Shown here: positions 11,468 through 21,952 of the stretch, piece by piece
Position numbering within the stretch: position 1 is the stretch's first letter
Layout: every line of letters begins with the position of its first letter
Assembly (NCBI GenBank): GCA_019055375.1
Contig: JAHQIW010006165.1
Span: 1-64,000 of the forward strand
Direction of reading: 5' to 3'
Origin: Parelaphostrongylus tenuis
Taxonomy: Eukaryota > Nematoda > Chromadorea > Rhabditida > Metastrongylidae
DNA length: 64,000 nt
Notes under the pieces: generated by a model
What the model was told of the DNA's origin: nothing
Databases searched by the model: none
What the model saw: only the letters and a program-made list of their open reading frames with translations
Position numbers and translations under genes: made by a program

Positions 11468-13789
11468 AAAGTTTTGCTTTCTACATATATTTTCATGGAG
11501 TTAGAGTTTCTTCTAAGTAATGGACTACAAGGTATGAGGTATTACTAGAATAATGAGTTATCGCCCGTGAGTCATTGTATGACGCATAATTATTAGAAAA
11601 TCTCTGAGTAACGCTGAATCTTGAAGCTTCAAGTTTAGAACATCCTTGTGAATGGAAGCTCCGAGAGCAAGAAGAGCTGGAGCACATCGATGGTGGTAAA
11701 CAAGGCTAATTCAGAAGGGATATCAGACTTTACTCGTTTTTTGAACACATGGAGAGCCATGGTGAATCCTCTACACAGACGGCATCATGTCTTTTGGAAG
11801 ACACTGTAATTCTATAAGCTTAAAAATCATAAGCTCATCACTGGCGACGGCATCGTCCACTTTCTTTCAGTAATGCTGCCTTCTTAGAAGTCTCAAACTA
11901 GTATTAATCGTGGTGAAAGTTTAATTATTAGAAAGGTGCTCAAGAGGTGAAATAACAACTCCATCCAACTCGAGTCCGTACTCGGAGCGTATATCATCAA
12001 ACTTCGTCTCGGGTGAACATAACAGTAGCATGTACGTAATAACCTCAAAATATGAACAAAATTTGAGGAAAGCACATGCAATAGACCCCATCTACGCACT
12101 CTCCAACGAGGGCTCTTAATAACCTCAGGAGAATATTCTAGATCAACATTCAATACCATCCATCAAAAAGGCCAACATACTCGAGTGGTGGGCAAAATTC
12201 AAATTTCATTTCGAGACTGGTGGCTTATAGATACAAGAAAACGAATTGTTTACTCGTTTTTTATTTCAAATCACCATCAGTCGTCCACAAAACTCACAAA
12301 ACATAACATCAGCTCTACAAATTCTGACCTCTTCAACCAGTTTTCAAATCCTACTCCAATCAAAAGCATCAATGAGAAGTGCTACTAGGGCCCATCTAAC
12401 ATTGAGATGGTGCGACGAAAGCTATGAACTCAAAATGGCAATGATGCTTTTTTTAGTTTGGAAGCTCCACGAGTTCAAATAAAGGGCATTGGGCAATTAC
12501 TCACCGGATAGAGAAACGGTCACGAACAAAACTAGTTTTTAATAAAGTTAATGTTAATAAAAAATCTGTCAAAATCTACCTCAACAGTAATTTTTTTCCA
12601 GCATGGCGGTATGTCATCAGCCATTGAAAAAGTCTCCTTAGCTGTACAGTGTCAATCATATCACTCTCTGTTTAGATGCGTGTACAGGCCACGGCAAACC
12701 AAGTTTCAGCGGAATTCCTTGCCCAGCTCAACGAATTTCATGAGCGTTACCAACTGCTTCCAACTTCATAAAAATAGTCTTGCTTAACGTCTTCTTATGA
12801 GAGTGTCTTTTGTTCAGTTTTGATCATTCACGATATTGTGTGAAAAATCTCCACCTCTGTTTCCACATAAAGCAACTCCACGAAGCTTGGTTGCAATTTT
12901 TCACCTATCCGATTTGTGACCGTCATGTCAATAACATTAACTATTTAGGACTCAAAGGACGGATGTCTGGTTGAGTCATTCCTGATCGTACCACAGAGAC
13001 AGCTTCACGAGATAAACGTCCTACTCGTTGACCTATATTGACCTGTAGTGATCATTTATGTATAATTGCCGTTGAGGTTGTCAAACAGCGGGTGTTAATT
13101 GCTGAGTCGTCGCCACGGTGCAGTTCGTGGAACAGGAGAACTCACCAAACACGGCTTTCCAATCAACCCTGCACGACACGTCATTGAGGGAAAGTATCCA
13201 GTAACATATTTAATCAGTCCCCTTATGTATATGAGTACCCATGGTTCTCAGTTACAACAAACCCACTGGATCCTCCTGTGGTGCAACATTCACGGAGATC
13301 AGTTTGCCTGGTGTCGCGCTCCACGGTCAGTAACAGCGGTAGCCACGAATTTTGAAGATAATGAATCTGCGCTGACGCCAGCGTCTTCACGTCTCTTTGT
13401 GAGTCTGGTCTCGGCTCGCTCATCTTCTCTTTTCTTGTCTATTTAGACCGATCTCGTGATTCCTTGACTCAGATTTGAGCCATTCGCTATCTTATCCATG
13501 TCGTTACCACTCGTGAGTCTCTTCCCGAAAATCTTAGCGCCCTCAATCGAGGCGACAGCTTGCTACTTCTAGATTGTTGTTCCTTCATTCCTATTGTGGG
13601 CTCATTTTAAGCGACTCTATAATGTTGTGGCTCCACACAATCGGCCATCCTCACGCAAAACTCAACATTACTCTTGACTCACCTTTTTGAGATCTTAACC
13701 TAATATCGCATGAGAAGATGTTGGATCCTACGATGTAATCGTCATGTAACTTCGCGGTATAATTGTCTATATAGTTTCTGGTGATATTA
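11468..13789. other. Stretch without a recognised gene
   Basis: Several frames of 60-115 codons (for example 11,893-12,159 minus, 12,246-12,482 plus, 13,099-13,446 plus) overlap on both strands and show no domain. The A/T tract near 13,795 belongs to the neighbouring SINE tail. Confidence 0.4.
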
Positions 13790-14075
13790 TTGTTTTTTTT
13801 TATTATTATTATATCATTCGTCATCACAACGTTCTTTTTTCACTGTGCGAATTCCAGTTCTCCTAGCATTCAAGTCGTTTTTCGTCTTCTTCTTGAGCGT
13901 CGTGGAATACTGGTTGAGCGAATCTCCTTGCAATTGCGAGGATAGTGCCGCCATGGTGTTCCATAAGGCGTTGTTGTTGGCTGCCGGATAGAGCTGGGAT
14001 TGGAGCTTGACTCCACGCGCGCCGTGACCAGCATCACAACCTCTCGGCCACTGAGCCACATTACCATTGTAATAT
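13790..14075 (-). mobile_element. tRNA-derived SINE with A-rich tail
   Basis: On the minus strand the element starts with a tRNA-like head, TGGCTCAGTGGCCGAGAGG (A-box region) and GTGGAGTCAAGCTCCAATCCC (T-arm region). It continues through a body of about 200 bp and ends in a TAATAATAATAAAAAAAAA tail at about 13,790-13,815. A Pol III head plus an A-rich tail is the classic non-autonomous SINE, copied by a LINE reverse transcriptase. The RTE-clade LINE remnants at 48-56 kb are plausible partners. The 81- and 76-codon frames inside are incidental. Confidence 0.75.
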
Positions 14076-14609
14076 TTCTTTTCATAAATTGTTCGTTCAC
14101 TGTTTATTTATTGTTTGTTTAATCGGAAATCATCACACGTATTCCCGTAATATTCATTGTTGCTCACTAGACTAATTCAATAATTAACATACGTGTGCGC
14201 AAAATAATACCGGACAACAAATATAATAAGTTCCGTGGTGTTCAAAGTGATCTTATAGCCAAAAGCACTTAACAACATGCATTTTTATGACATATTTTGA
14301 ACAAATCCTACCTCAAGTGGTTCTTCATTTCTCATGTACCTTTAACGATACTTATATGTTTATTACCATGAATATATATTAAAAGGCGTATTAGCCCTTT
14401 ACGGAGGATGGGGGTCAATATGAACCTCAGCTAGTCTCGCCGTTCGGACTAGCTACGAAAAGCAGTGCGTGCTTCAATACAAATTCGGGTTAATAAGGCT
14501 CTCAGGGGAACATCCTCTTCAAAAAACAATGAAATATCATTGATAAGACACCTGTATAAGTGATTTTGGCAAAATTAACGCTGATGCTGCCCAAAATCTT
14601 TCTTTTTGC
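14076..14609. other. Non-coding stretch
   Basis: AT-rich sequence with no frame or repeat I can support, ending at the PLE boundary. Confidence 0.4.
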
Positions 14610-15851
14610 TGATATGAATCCCAGGACCGACTATCTATTAACCTCGGCATAGTTTGAATTAATGGCTATTTTCTTGTGCTTAGCCTTTCCGTGGCGTTAT
14701 TGATATTATTTATTGAATATCAGCTTAGCACCTAACAATACAATTGATAATGCAGCATGAAGATTACAACAGTCGCGGTGGCTTACGTTTCGGCAAGTTC
14801 GCCATCTTCAGAGCCTGGAAAGGTCAAATTGATTCGCAAACAATTCTGTCAAAAGCCCCCATAACCTTAGGAGAAGACGTAAGAAACGAATATATGAATC
14901 GCATAGTGAAAACTCCATTACAAAAACAAACTCACCCGCCTAGATGTTTCAGGTCTTTCAATTGTTCATTGAAGTCCTGACAGTGGGAATCAGTGTGTAA
15001 ATGAGACTGCGCCTGGCTCAGGACGGGAAGATTAACCTGAGGTATGTGAGAGGTCACGCCTTATTACAAACCACTCCTCTTTGCGGTTCATTTCTGGAAT
15101 TTCACTATGCATCCAAAAAGCTTCCAAAGCTTTGCGCGCAGATATTTTTAACTCCTGTCAAACCTGAATCTGACTTCAAAATCTGCCCCTTTATGCTTTT
15201 GATCCTTATGCGTGTCTAGTGGAGTTTTTGGGTCGGAGTTGCATTTCCCAGCTAGGTGCTCTTCTACGCGGATGCACAGTGGTCTACCTGTTTCGCTAAC
15301 GTATTCATCCCCGCATACCTCGCAAAAGATCAGGTAAATTGGACCAAATCTCATGAAATCGCCATCTGTGCCGTTTGGGCAAACTTCGCAGCTGTTCGTT
15401 TCGCAGTGGCGGTCATATAGACTGTCACGGACTTTGGTCATTCACGCTTTAGTGTACTTGGTGCTACCTCGGCTAGTGCTACCAAAATCTGCTCTTTTTA
15501 TGCAGTGTTTAATAGCTGCACTTACTTCGTTAGAGATAAAGAGCAGTACAAATGGCACTTTATCATCCCCAGGCCTTCCGATTGAGTGTGCCGAATTTTC
15601 TCTCATGCTAATCTGCGGAGCACCTACCGTGATGTAGTTATTGAGATGGCTATTTTTTTGTGCCAGGCCTAGGGACTCTACCCTATGTTCTTTTCCTGTC
15701 CTCACATTAGCAGCGTTCGAAACATGTTTTTTATAAGTGCGCATTTTGTGTGCGATGGATGGGAGGAGAGGTAATGAACCAGAATGTTTTTGTTGCTTGG
15801 CTTGCGCTACCATTTTGTGTTGCTGGAGCTCTTGAATAGGTTGATAGGTCA
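14610..15851 (-). pseudogene. Penelope-like element, inverted 5'-truncated copy (GIY-YIG end)
   Basis: The minus-strand frame 15,442-15,852 reads IQELQQHKMVAQAKQQKHSG..., matching 17,237-17,458 on the plus strand. It is the segment after the reverse transcriptase palm. The adjoining frame 15,148-15,441 carries IYLIFCEVCGDEYVSETGRP followed by LCIRVEEH, the GIY-YIG nuclease domain that PLEs carry after the reverse transcriptase. The 3' non-coding end follows (about 14,610-14,900) and matches 18,070-18,386 in reverse. The copy breaks off 5' at 15,851, where the forward copy begins, so it has no reverse transcriptase of its own. Confidence 0.85.
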
Positions 15852-18386
15852 AGTGCTAAAGTAGCTTATGCCGAAAATTTGAAAATCTTTTGGATAAATC
15901 ACATAAACAAACTCCAACAAAACACTATGGCACCGTTGACGAAAGCCCTAAGAGTCAACTTGATATCAGTAATGTGCCGAAAAAATCGAGGGTCACCGTG
16001 TTAAGAGGCATTACTCTTCTCGAAAATGCGCGATCGCTCTTGGAAATGGGCCCATATTTCTCACCAGCTCAACGCATTCCTAAGGAAACCCTGTGTAGGT
16101 ATCGCATACAATTTACAAGAACTTCAAGATCGCCTCCTCTATAAAGCCAGAATAGAAACATCTAACAGGCATGAACAACAAAATTTTTGGAGGCATTATC
16201 AACACCGCCTTTTCCTCGAGCGCTCTTTGGCAGCAAGGCCCTAATAACAAAATAGTAGTTAATTTTCGCATATTTTCTGGCGAGACTCTTGGAATCCTTA
16301 ATCACTATCGCGTAAAGAAGTTTAGCTCTAATTTAACATCAACACAGATAAACGGCATGCGACAAATATAGGAACTAATGAAGTCCAAAACCATCAGACT
16401 TTCAGTTAATAATAAGGGGGGAGAGTTCGTGATAATTCCCCATCAGCTGGACATCGAAATAACGAAAATACACCTAGAGAACATTGCACTCTATCGTCCA
16501 TCTTCTGATAAAGATTTTCAGAGACAATATCGAAAGTTGAATAGTGAATGGGTATCAATAGCAAGTTCGGCCAGTTAAACCTTCCGTTATTTCTCAGCTG
16601 AAGCTTGACCCACCATCATGCCCCGTCTTGTACTTACTTATCAAAACTCATAAAGTGGTATGCACTGATGATCATACGTTTACGGATCCATCAGAATTTA
16701 AAGTCAGACCCACCATCAGATGTGTGGGACGGGTCGACGGATAGAATAATGTGGTTTTCAGACTTCATACTAGTCCAGCTATCAAAACGCACTCCAGCCC
16801 ATCTCACCAATACTCAAATGTTCTTACATCTAGCGCGTCTCCCAACGACGCGTACGTAATTGAATCTTTCGACGTAACCGCTCTTTATACAACGTGTCGA
16901 ATGAATCCGCATTGCAAGGCATATGCGAGCTTCTGACGGGGCACGAAAGAACCACGCACAATTATGGCTTCACCATTGGGCAGATCATGGTCTCTCTCAA
17001 AAGAGTGCCTAAACCGCTCATTCTTTAGATGGTCTGGGAATTATTTTGCACAGGCAGAGGGCTGGAAATGGGGACAACGACTAGCTTCGACCCTTGCTAT
17101 CGCTTTTACTCTACTGTAGATATAGAGGTGATTGTTTTGTTCTCTGTTCAACGCAAGAGGAGATGGACAAATGTTCTGAATTGTTAAATTGTCAGTCAGA
17201 GTACATAAAGTTCATCCGTAAGAGACCTAAATCAAATTGGCTGCCATTTTTGAACGTTCAAGTCAACTTATTCAAGAACTCCAACTACACAAAATGGTAG
17301 CGCAAGCCAAGGGACAAAAATATTCTGATTCATTACCTATCTTACCATCCATCGCACACAAAATGTGCACTTATGATACACATGCTTCGAACGCTGCTAA
17401 TGTGTGCACAGCAAAAGAACAGAAGGTAGAGTCCCTAAACTTGGCAAAAGTTAAATAGCCATCTCTAATGGCTACAGCACGGTAAGAGCTCCTCAGGTTA
17501 GGATGAGAGAGCATTCGGCAACCTCAGTCGGAAGGCCTGGCGAGGATAAAGTACCATTCATCCTGTCCTTTATCTCTAACGAAGTAAGTGAGCTATTAAA
17601 CACTGCTTAAAAGAGCAGAATTGGATAATTCGCTAGTACTAGCCGAGATCGCTTCAAGCACACTAAAGCGCCATTTAGTCCGCAACGCGAAGTTTGCCCA
17701 AACGGCACAGACGGAGATTTCATGAGATTTGGTCCAATTTACCTGATCTCTTGCGAGGTATGCTGGGATGAATACGTTAGCGAAACGGGTAGACCATTGT
17801 GCATCCGTGTAGAAGAGCACCTAGCTGGAAATGCAACTCCGACCCAAAAACCCCACTAGATACGCACAAAGAACAAAAGCTTAAAGGGGCAGATTTTGAC
17901 GTCAGATTCACAATTTGCACAGCAGTCAAAAACATCCGCGCGCAGTGCTTTCGAAGCCTTTTGGATGCACAGTAAAGTCCCAAAAATGAACCGCAAAGAG
18001 GAGTGGATCGTAATAATGCGTGACCTTGCACATTTTTTAGGCTAATCTTCCTGGCCTGAGCTAGGCGCAGTCTCATTTACGCACAGACCTGAAAGATCTA
18101 AGCGGGTTAGTGTGTTTTTGTAATGATGTTTTCACTATGTGATCCAAAAATCCGTTTCTAACGTTTTCTGCTAAGGTAACGGAGGCTTTTGAATGATTGA
18201 TTTGCGAATCAATTTGACCTTTCCAGGCTCTGAAGATGGCGAACCTTGCCGAAACGTATGCCACCACGACTGTTGTAATATTTATGATGCATAATCAATT
18301 GTATTGTTACATGCTACGCTGATATTCAGTAAATAATATCAGTAGCACCTCGGAAAGGCTAAACGGAAGAAAATACCCATTCCCAG
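15852..18386 (+). pseudogene. Penelope-like element, forward copy (RT plus GIY-YIG), frameshifted
   Basis: Frames in order: a PLE N-terminal region (16,026-16,244); NKGGEFVIIPHQLDIEITKI with LYRPSSDKDFQRQ (16,378-16,578); RT finger/palm words KLDPPSCPVLYLLIKTHK, FKVRPTIRCVG and YVIESFDVTALYT (16,600-16,900); the second palm block RGDCFVLCSTQEEMDKC, standing in for the Y-DD motif region; WLPFLNVQ (17,094-17,300); then the GIY-YIG stretch IYLISCEVCWDEYVSETGRP (17,729-17,820). Frame changes and stops separate these, so it is a relic. PLE proteins reverse-transcribe RNA at chromosome ends or nicks. The 3' end (18,070-18,386) has a CTGAAGA...GAAACG motif reminiscent of a hammerhead. Confidence 0.9.
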
Positions 18387-18551
18387 ATGTTGTTGGGCAT
18401 TCTCTGATATCTTCTTGATGTTTTTGTAGTCAATAGATAGCTTGAGAAATTCTGACTCTAATACTAAGCTTCATGTTTGGGAGTAATCCCACAGTATGTT
18501 CTAGTGAAAAATATGAGATGACGCTCTGCAATCGCAATTTAATTTTTCCAA

Positions 18552-18564
18552 TTGAAAACGGATT
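18552..18564 (+). repeat. Target-site duplication, left copy, of HHE-1
   Basis: The 13-bp TTGAAAACGGATT here is repeated exactly at 19,073-19,085 on the other side of the element. Confidence 0.85.
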
Positions 18565-18612
18565 CCAAAAAAAAGAATGATTTAAGCTCAAAAAAGGGGG
18601 TTGGTAAGCCCA

Positions 18613-18660
18613 GGGTCATACACCGGTGTTTCGGAGGTTCGTCCTCCTCATCAGTGACCC
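18613..18660 (-). ncRNA. Hammerhead ribozyme (HHE-1), intact, minus strand
   Basis: Reading from 18,660 down: stem I GGGTCA; core CTGATGA (18,654-18,648); stem II GGAGG, loop ACGAA, CCTCC; core GAAA (18,632-18,629); stem III CACC-GGTG with no loop; UA (18,620-18,619), so the cleavage triplet is GUA; stem I 3' strand TGACCC. All stems pair perfectly and every core base fits the type I hammerhead consensus. Stem III is a bare palindrome, so activity is expected mainly between two paired copies. Confidence 0.93.
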
Positions 18661-18842
18661 CCGCCCCACATTCAGCCCTGCATTGAAGCAAGGAGGGTGG
18701 CGTATGTGGGCTTACCAACCCCCTTTTTTGAGCTTAAATCATTCTTTTTTTGGAATTATATTGAATGTTTTTTGGGGGTTTCAAAAACAGTCGATCTTTT
18801 GATATAGTTTTGATCTAACAGCAAAAATCTATCGACTGAGAG

Positions 18843-18884
18843 GTGGTGATGGTACAGTGTCATAGTACACTGTGCCATCACCAC
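18843..18884 (+). other. Conserved hairpin in HHE-1
   Basis: GTGGTGATGG (18,843-18,852) pairs with CCATCACCAC (18,875-18,884), and the inner ACAGTGT/ACACTGT continues the stem. The copy at 32.9 kb has a different sequence at the same place (ATGGTGATAGCACA with TGTGTTATCACCAT, 32,934-32,967) yet still folds. Confidence 0.65.
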
Positions 18885-18929
18885 ATACGCCACCCTCCTT
18901 GCTTCAATGCAGGGCTGAATGTGGGGCGG

Positions 18930-18977
18930 GGGTCACTGATGAGGAGGACGAACCTCCGAAACACCGGTGTATGACCC
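18930..18977 (+). ncRNA. Hammerhead ribozyme (HHE-1), intact, plus strand
   Basis: Stem I GGGTCA (18,930-18,935) with TGACCC (18,972-18,977); core CTGATGA (18,936-18,942); stem II GGAGG-ACGAA-CCTCC (18,943-18,957); core GAAA (18,958-18,961); stem III CACC-GGTG (18,962-18,969); cleavage expected after GUA at 18,971. It is the same ribozyme as on the minus strand at 18,613-18,660, so transcripts of either polarity of this insertion would contain a hammerhead. Confidence 0.95.
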
Positions 18978-19072
18978 TGGGCTTACCAACCCCCTTTTTT
19001 GAGCTTAAATCATTCTTTTTTTTTGGAATTATATTGAATGTTTTTTTGGGGGTTTCAAAAACAGTCGATCTT

Positions 19073-19085
19073 TTGAAAACGGATT
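19073..19085 (+). repeat. Target-site duplication, right copy, of HHE-1
   Basis: Exact repeat of 18,552-18,564 (TTGAAAACGGATT), following the element end ACAGTCGATCTT. Confidence 0.85.
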
Positions 19086-19799
19086 GTTTGGGATTTTATG
19101 CTTAGATTTCTTCTCTTATAGGCTCTCGCGCTCAAAATAACTTGAGTTGCTACTAAAAGGGCTTTTGTAAACGTATTGTAAATGTATTCATAGAAAGAGT
19201 AACGCTCAACTGTTTCAAATCTCTACTTATGGAAATAATTTGTGCCACGTGCAATGACATTTCAAGAATTTCGCTCGTGAGTCTTTAGTTTTTTCTAAAA
19301 AAGACCAATTCCACTGGGTTATCAGTATTAATTCAATAGCTTGAAAAATGGAAATTTCAGTACTAATGTTGGCTATAGGAGGAACGTCTTGTGCTTATGC
19401 TGCTACCAAAAAAAAAAAGATAATATTTTGCGTTTTTTCGCAATCAACCCGTCTTTTCAATTTACACCACATTTCTTGATACGCATATATTAGAACTTTA
19501 TTCTAAGGAAACCTCATCACCACGAAAATATGGTGACCTTTTTCGAATTAGATGAACTTCTGCAAACGCAGTTTCAGTGAAAAATGCGCTCAGTTGTCTA
19601 AGAAGTTCTCACTTTCCATTATGGAAGCTACATTCTCGTGGGACGAATTTTCAAATATTCTCAAAAAATGCATGTTTGTGAGCCATATTTTCAGCCATAG
19701 CCAATCCTGATATTATTAAGTCGTCTATCTACACATTCATCAACAATCAACAGCTGTACCAACAACATCAAACAAAGCCAATCGAAAAAATTAGCACCG
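19086..19799. other. Non-coding stretch
   Basis: AT-rich, with an A-run near 19,410. No gene or repeat is supported. Confidence 0.4.
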
Positions 19800-20760
19800 G
19801 TCAATATTCCCCATTTTATATACACCGAAACGATCTGTACCTTTGTACCTTGTATATATTAACCATTTTTTGCATGCTGATAAGTCGAAAATTTTCATAT
19901 TTCAAAGCAGTCTATCATTAAACCATTACAATCTACAAAATGCAATATGAAATCCTTACGTTTTATACACAAAATACATTCCGCACATTGATTATGGGAC
20001 TCATTTAGAAATATATTCTTTACGAGAAGTATAAAAGTAATCTGTACAAACGTACTTCCTACATTAGCCACCTTTTGATAACTTTGTTTATTTTTCTGGA
20101 CCCTAGCACGTTGTCCAGCCTTCGCAAACTTTCGATAATAATCAGTACAACGTCTACGTCGTTGTGGTGAGGTTGATGACGTTTCAAGAAAGCGACTGGA
20201 TGTCTGCTGAGGGGAAGCGTCGAATCCTAGGTAGTTTTCGTAAACTATCACTTTGAATTTCTCTAGCTTGATTATCTGGACGTAATCGCAGTACATCCGC
20301 CAATATACCATACAGATGCTTGTAACAAAATGGAATAATGGACGAACATACCTAGACTAGCTTAAGTAGATTGAGAAACAAAGAAACAACAAGATGCTCT
20401 TACCATTTCTTTGTCTTTCTAAGGAATGGCGAATGGGCACCCATCTGATAGGTGAAATCCACGGCCACCTTCCCCTTGTTGTAATCCTCAACAACTTGTG
20501 GAAGGTCCATCTCTATTGGATAACGGAGCTGTGCGCCGTGGATACCATTCTGATTTCTTTTTTATCGAACCATCTAAACAACATTACGCCTTCCTGGTCT
20601 GCATCGCTCTCCACTCATTTTTGAGCAGATTTCTTGCAAAAATTCTTTTAGCAAACCTTTGCCCTCTTTTTGCATGTTTCGCTCAAGTAAGTGCCCTTTC
20701 GAAAAAGAGCCTCGGTCAGGGGAACACTAGTGTAGCAGTTGAAAATCATATTCTTTATTG
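19800..20760 (-). pseudogene. piggyBac-like transposase remnant
   Basis: Minus-strand frames give, in order, WFDKKEIRMVSTAHSSVIQ (piggyBac WxDKRxVxMLSTxH) and, after a frameshift, LPQVVEDYNKGKVAVDF with TYQMGAHSPF (piggyBac PxxVxDYNxxMGGVDxxDQM, which holds a catalytic Asp). Further on, ETSSTSPQRRRRCTDYYRK with FAKAGQRARV resembles the C-terminal PxxxRRCxxCxKK cysteine-rich tail. The N-terminus is absent and frames are broken. The 3' part (19,800-20,110) is repeated at 56,765-57,100. piggyBac transposases cut and paste at TTAA; this copy is dead. Confidence 0.75.
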
Positions 20761-21952
20761 ATCCTGAAAAACTCGTATTTACATGGTCAACTTAGTCTCT
20801 CAAACTATTAACTTATTCTCACCAATATAGGAACTGTCCCGGTAATGGCTTTTTGCACTAATCCTGTGCATCGGGGCATTCAACAATTAGCAAATACTGT
20901 TGATTAGTAGAAATTAAGACGACAGTCATAAAAACATTTCTACAATAATTACTCAAAAAATACTTCACCAAGCATTCTGTCTGCAATCTTGGAGATTACC
21001 GGGCCGCAAGTTCTATTATGTTGAACAGGGCATTCGTAAGGATTCGAAACAAACACTTTGCTTCCTGATTAAGTAAATCTATAAACAAAGCTGTCCCATC
21101 TCCATATGGTCACGTATGCATCTATATCCTGTATTCTCTACTTGCTATCACTGTAAACTACGAAGACTATGAAGACGGATATGAAGACCGACTTTCCTCA
21201 AACCTCGGCATCACCAAGCAATTACATGTTCGTTGCTGATTAACCCTCTAGCACAAGAATTACTAAAGGAATTTTACTCGGCCAAAGTTTCAACGTCTCT
21301 TTCGTCTTCACTGTGAAGACGGTTTGCCATCGGAGAATAGTTCATGACCGCAGTGCATTAACAAGTAAAATAAGAAAAACGAAAATAGTGTAACTTTCAC
21401 TGGTCTAAAATCTGAAACATTCTGTTTTCTTTATGCCAGTCGATAACATGCATAGGTCATCTCCTTTTGATATGCGCTTTTTTACGGCAGCGTTTCTTTC
21501 CGCAATTTCTTATTTGTCTGTAAGCCGATATTTATTGTCGCAGTAAAAAAAGGATGGGCGGAGCGGAGTTCAGGCGGTACCAGTAGAGAAACCAGTGCAA
21601 TTGATGAACTGTCGTTATCACATACATTGTTCTCATTTAACACTTGCGCACATCATTTCTCATCTATTTTTCCAAATGCTTCGGAGCAAAGAATTTTCCA
21701 ACGCTGGTAATCTACCTCAGTCAGGAAGATTAGAAATTTTTGCTTGATTTGAGCAGCTCAAAAGTACGTAAAACTCTTGGAAAAGACAAAAACCTTCAGG
21801 CTGCTACGGAATAGGGTTGCAGGTAAACTTTTCCTAAAGAAAATCACCGCTGTATTCTCAAAACCTAACGAAAAGAAATTTCGATCCCTATTTAATTCTA
21901 TTGAGGTAGTATTTCCAAATTTTTTAAAAGTGGTTTTGTTAGAGTGATCAAT
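20761..21952. other. Non-coding stretch upstream of secreted-protein copy 1
   Basis: No frame above 75 codons with any recognisable content. The segment just before 21,953 would hold the promoter of the pseudogene copy but shows no motif I can defend. Confidence 0.4.

Larger units (their letters stand above)
18565..19072 (+). mobile_element. HHE-1 hammerhead element, complete insertion with inverted arm
   Basis: The 508-bp insertion is bounded by a perfect 13-bp target-site duplication. The left 145 bp (18,565-18,709) is the reverse complement of about 18,882-19,026; both contain a hammerhead. From 18,708 a forward copy runs rightward, and GGGCTTACCAACCCCC recurs 271 bp later, giving the unit length. 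The forward part includes the conserved hairpin (18,843-18,884), the hammerhead (18,930-18,977), a GAGCTTAAATCATTC stretch with T-runs, and the end AAAACAGTCGATCTT. It has no protein-coding capacity. It fits the metazoan retrozyme class: small, ribozyme-bearing and non-autonomous. The identical left and right arms suggest a recent insertion. Confidence 0.85.

Noticed and set aside
15353..15637. 94-codon plus-strand frame
   Set aside because: It is the shadow of the PLE GIY-YIG region encoded on the minus strand.
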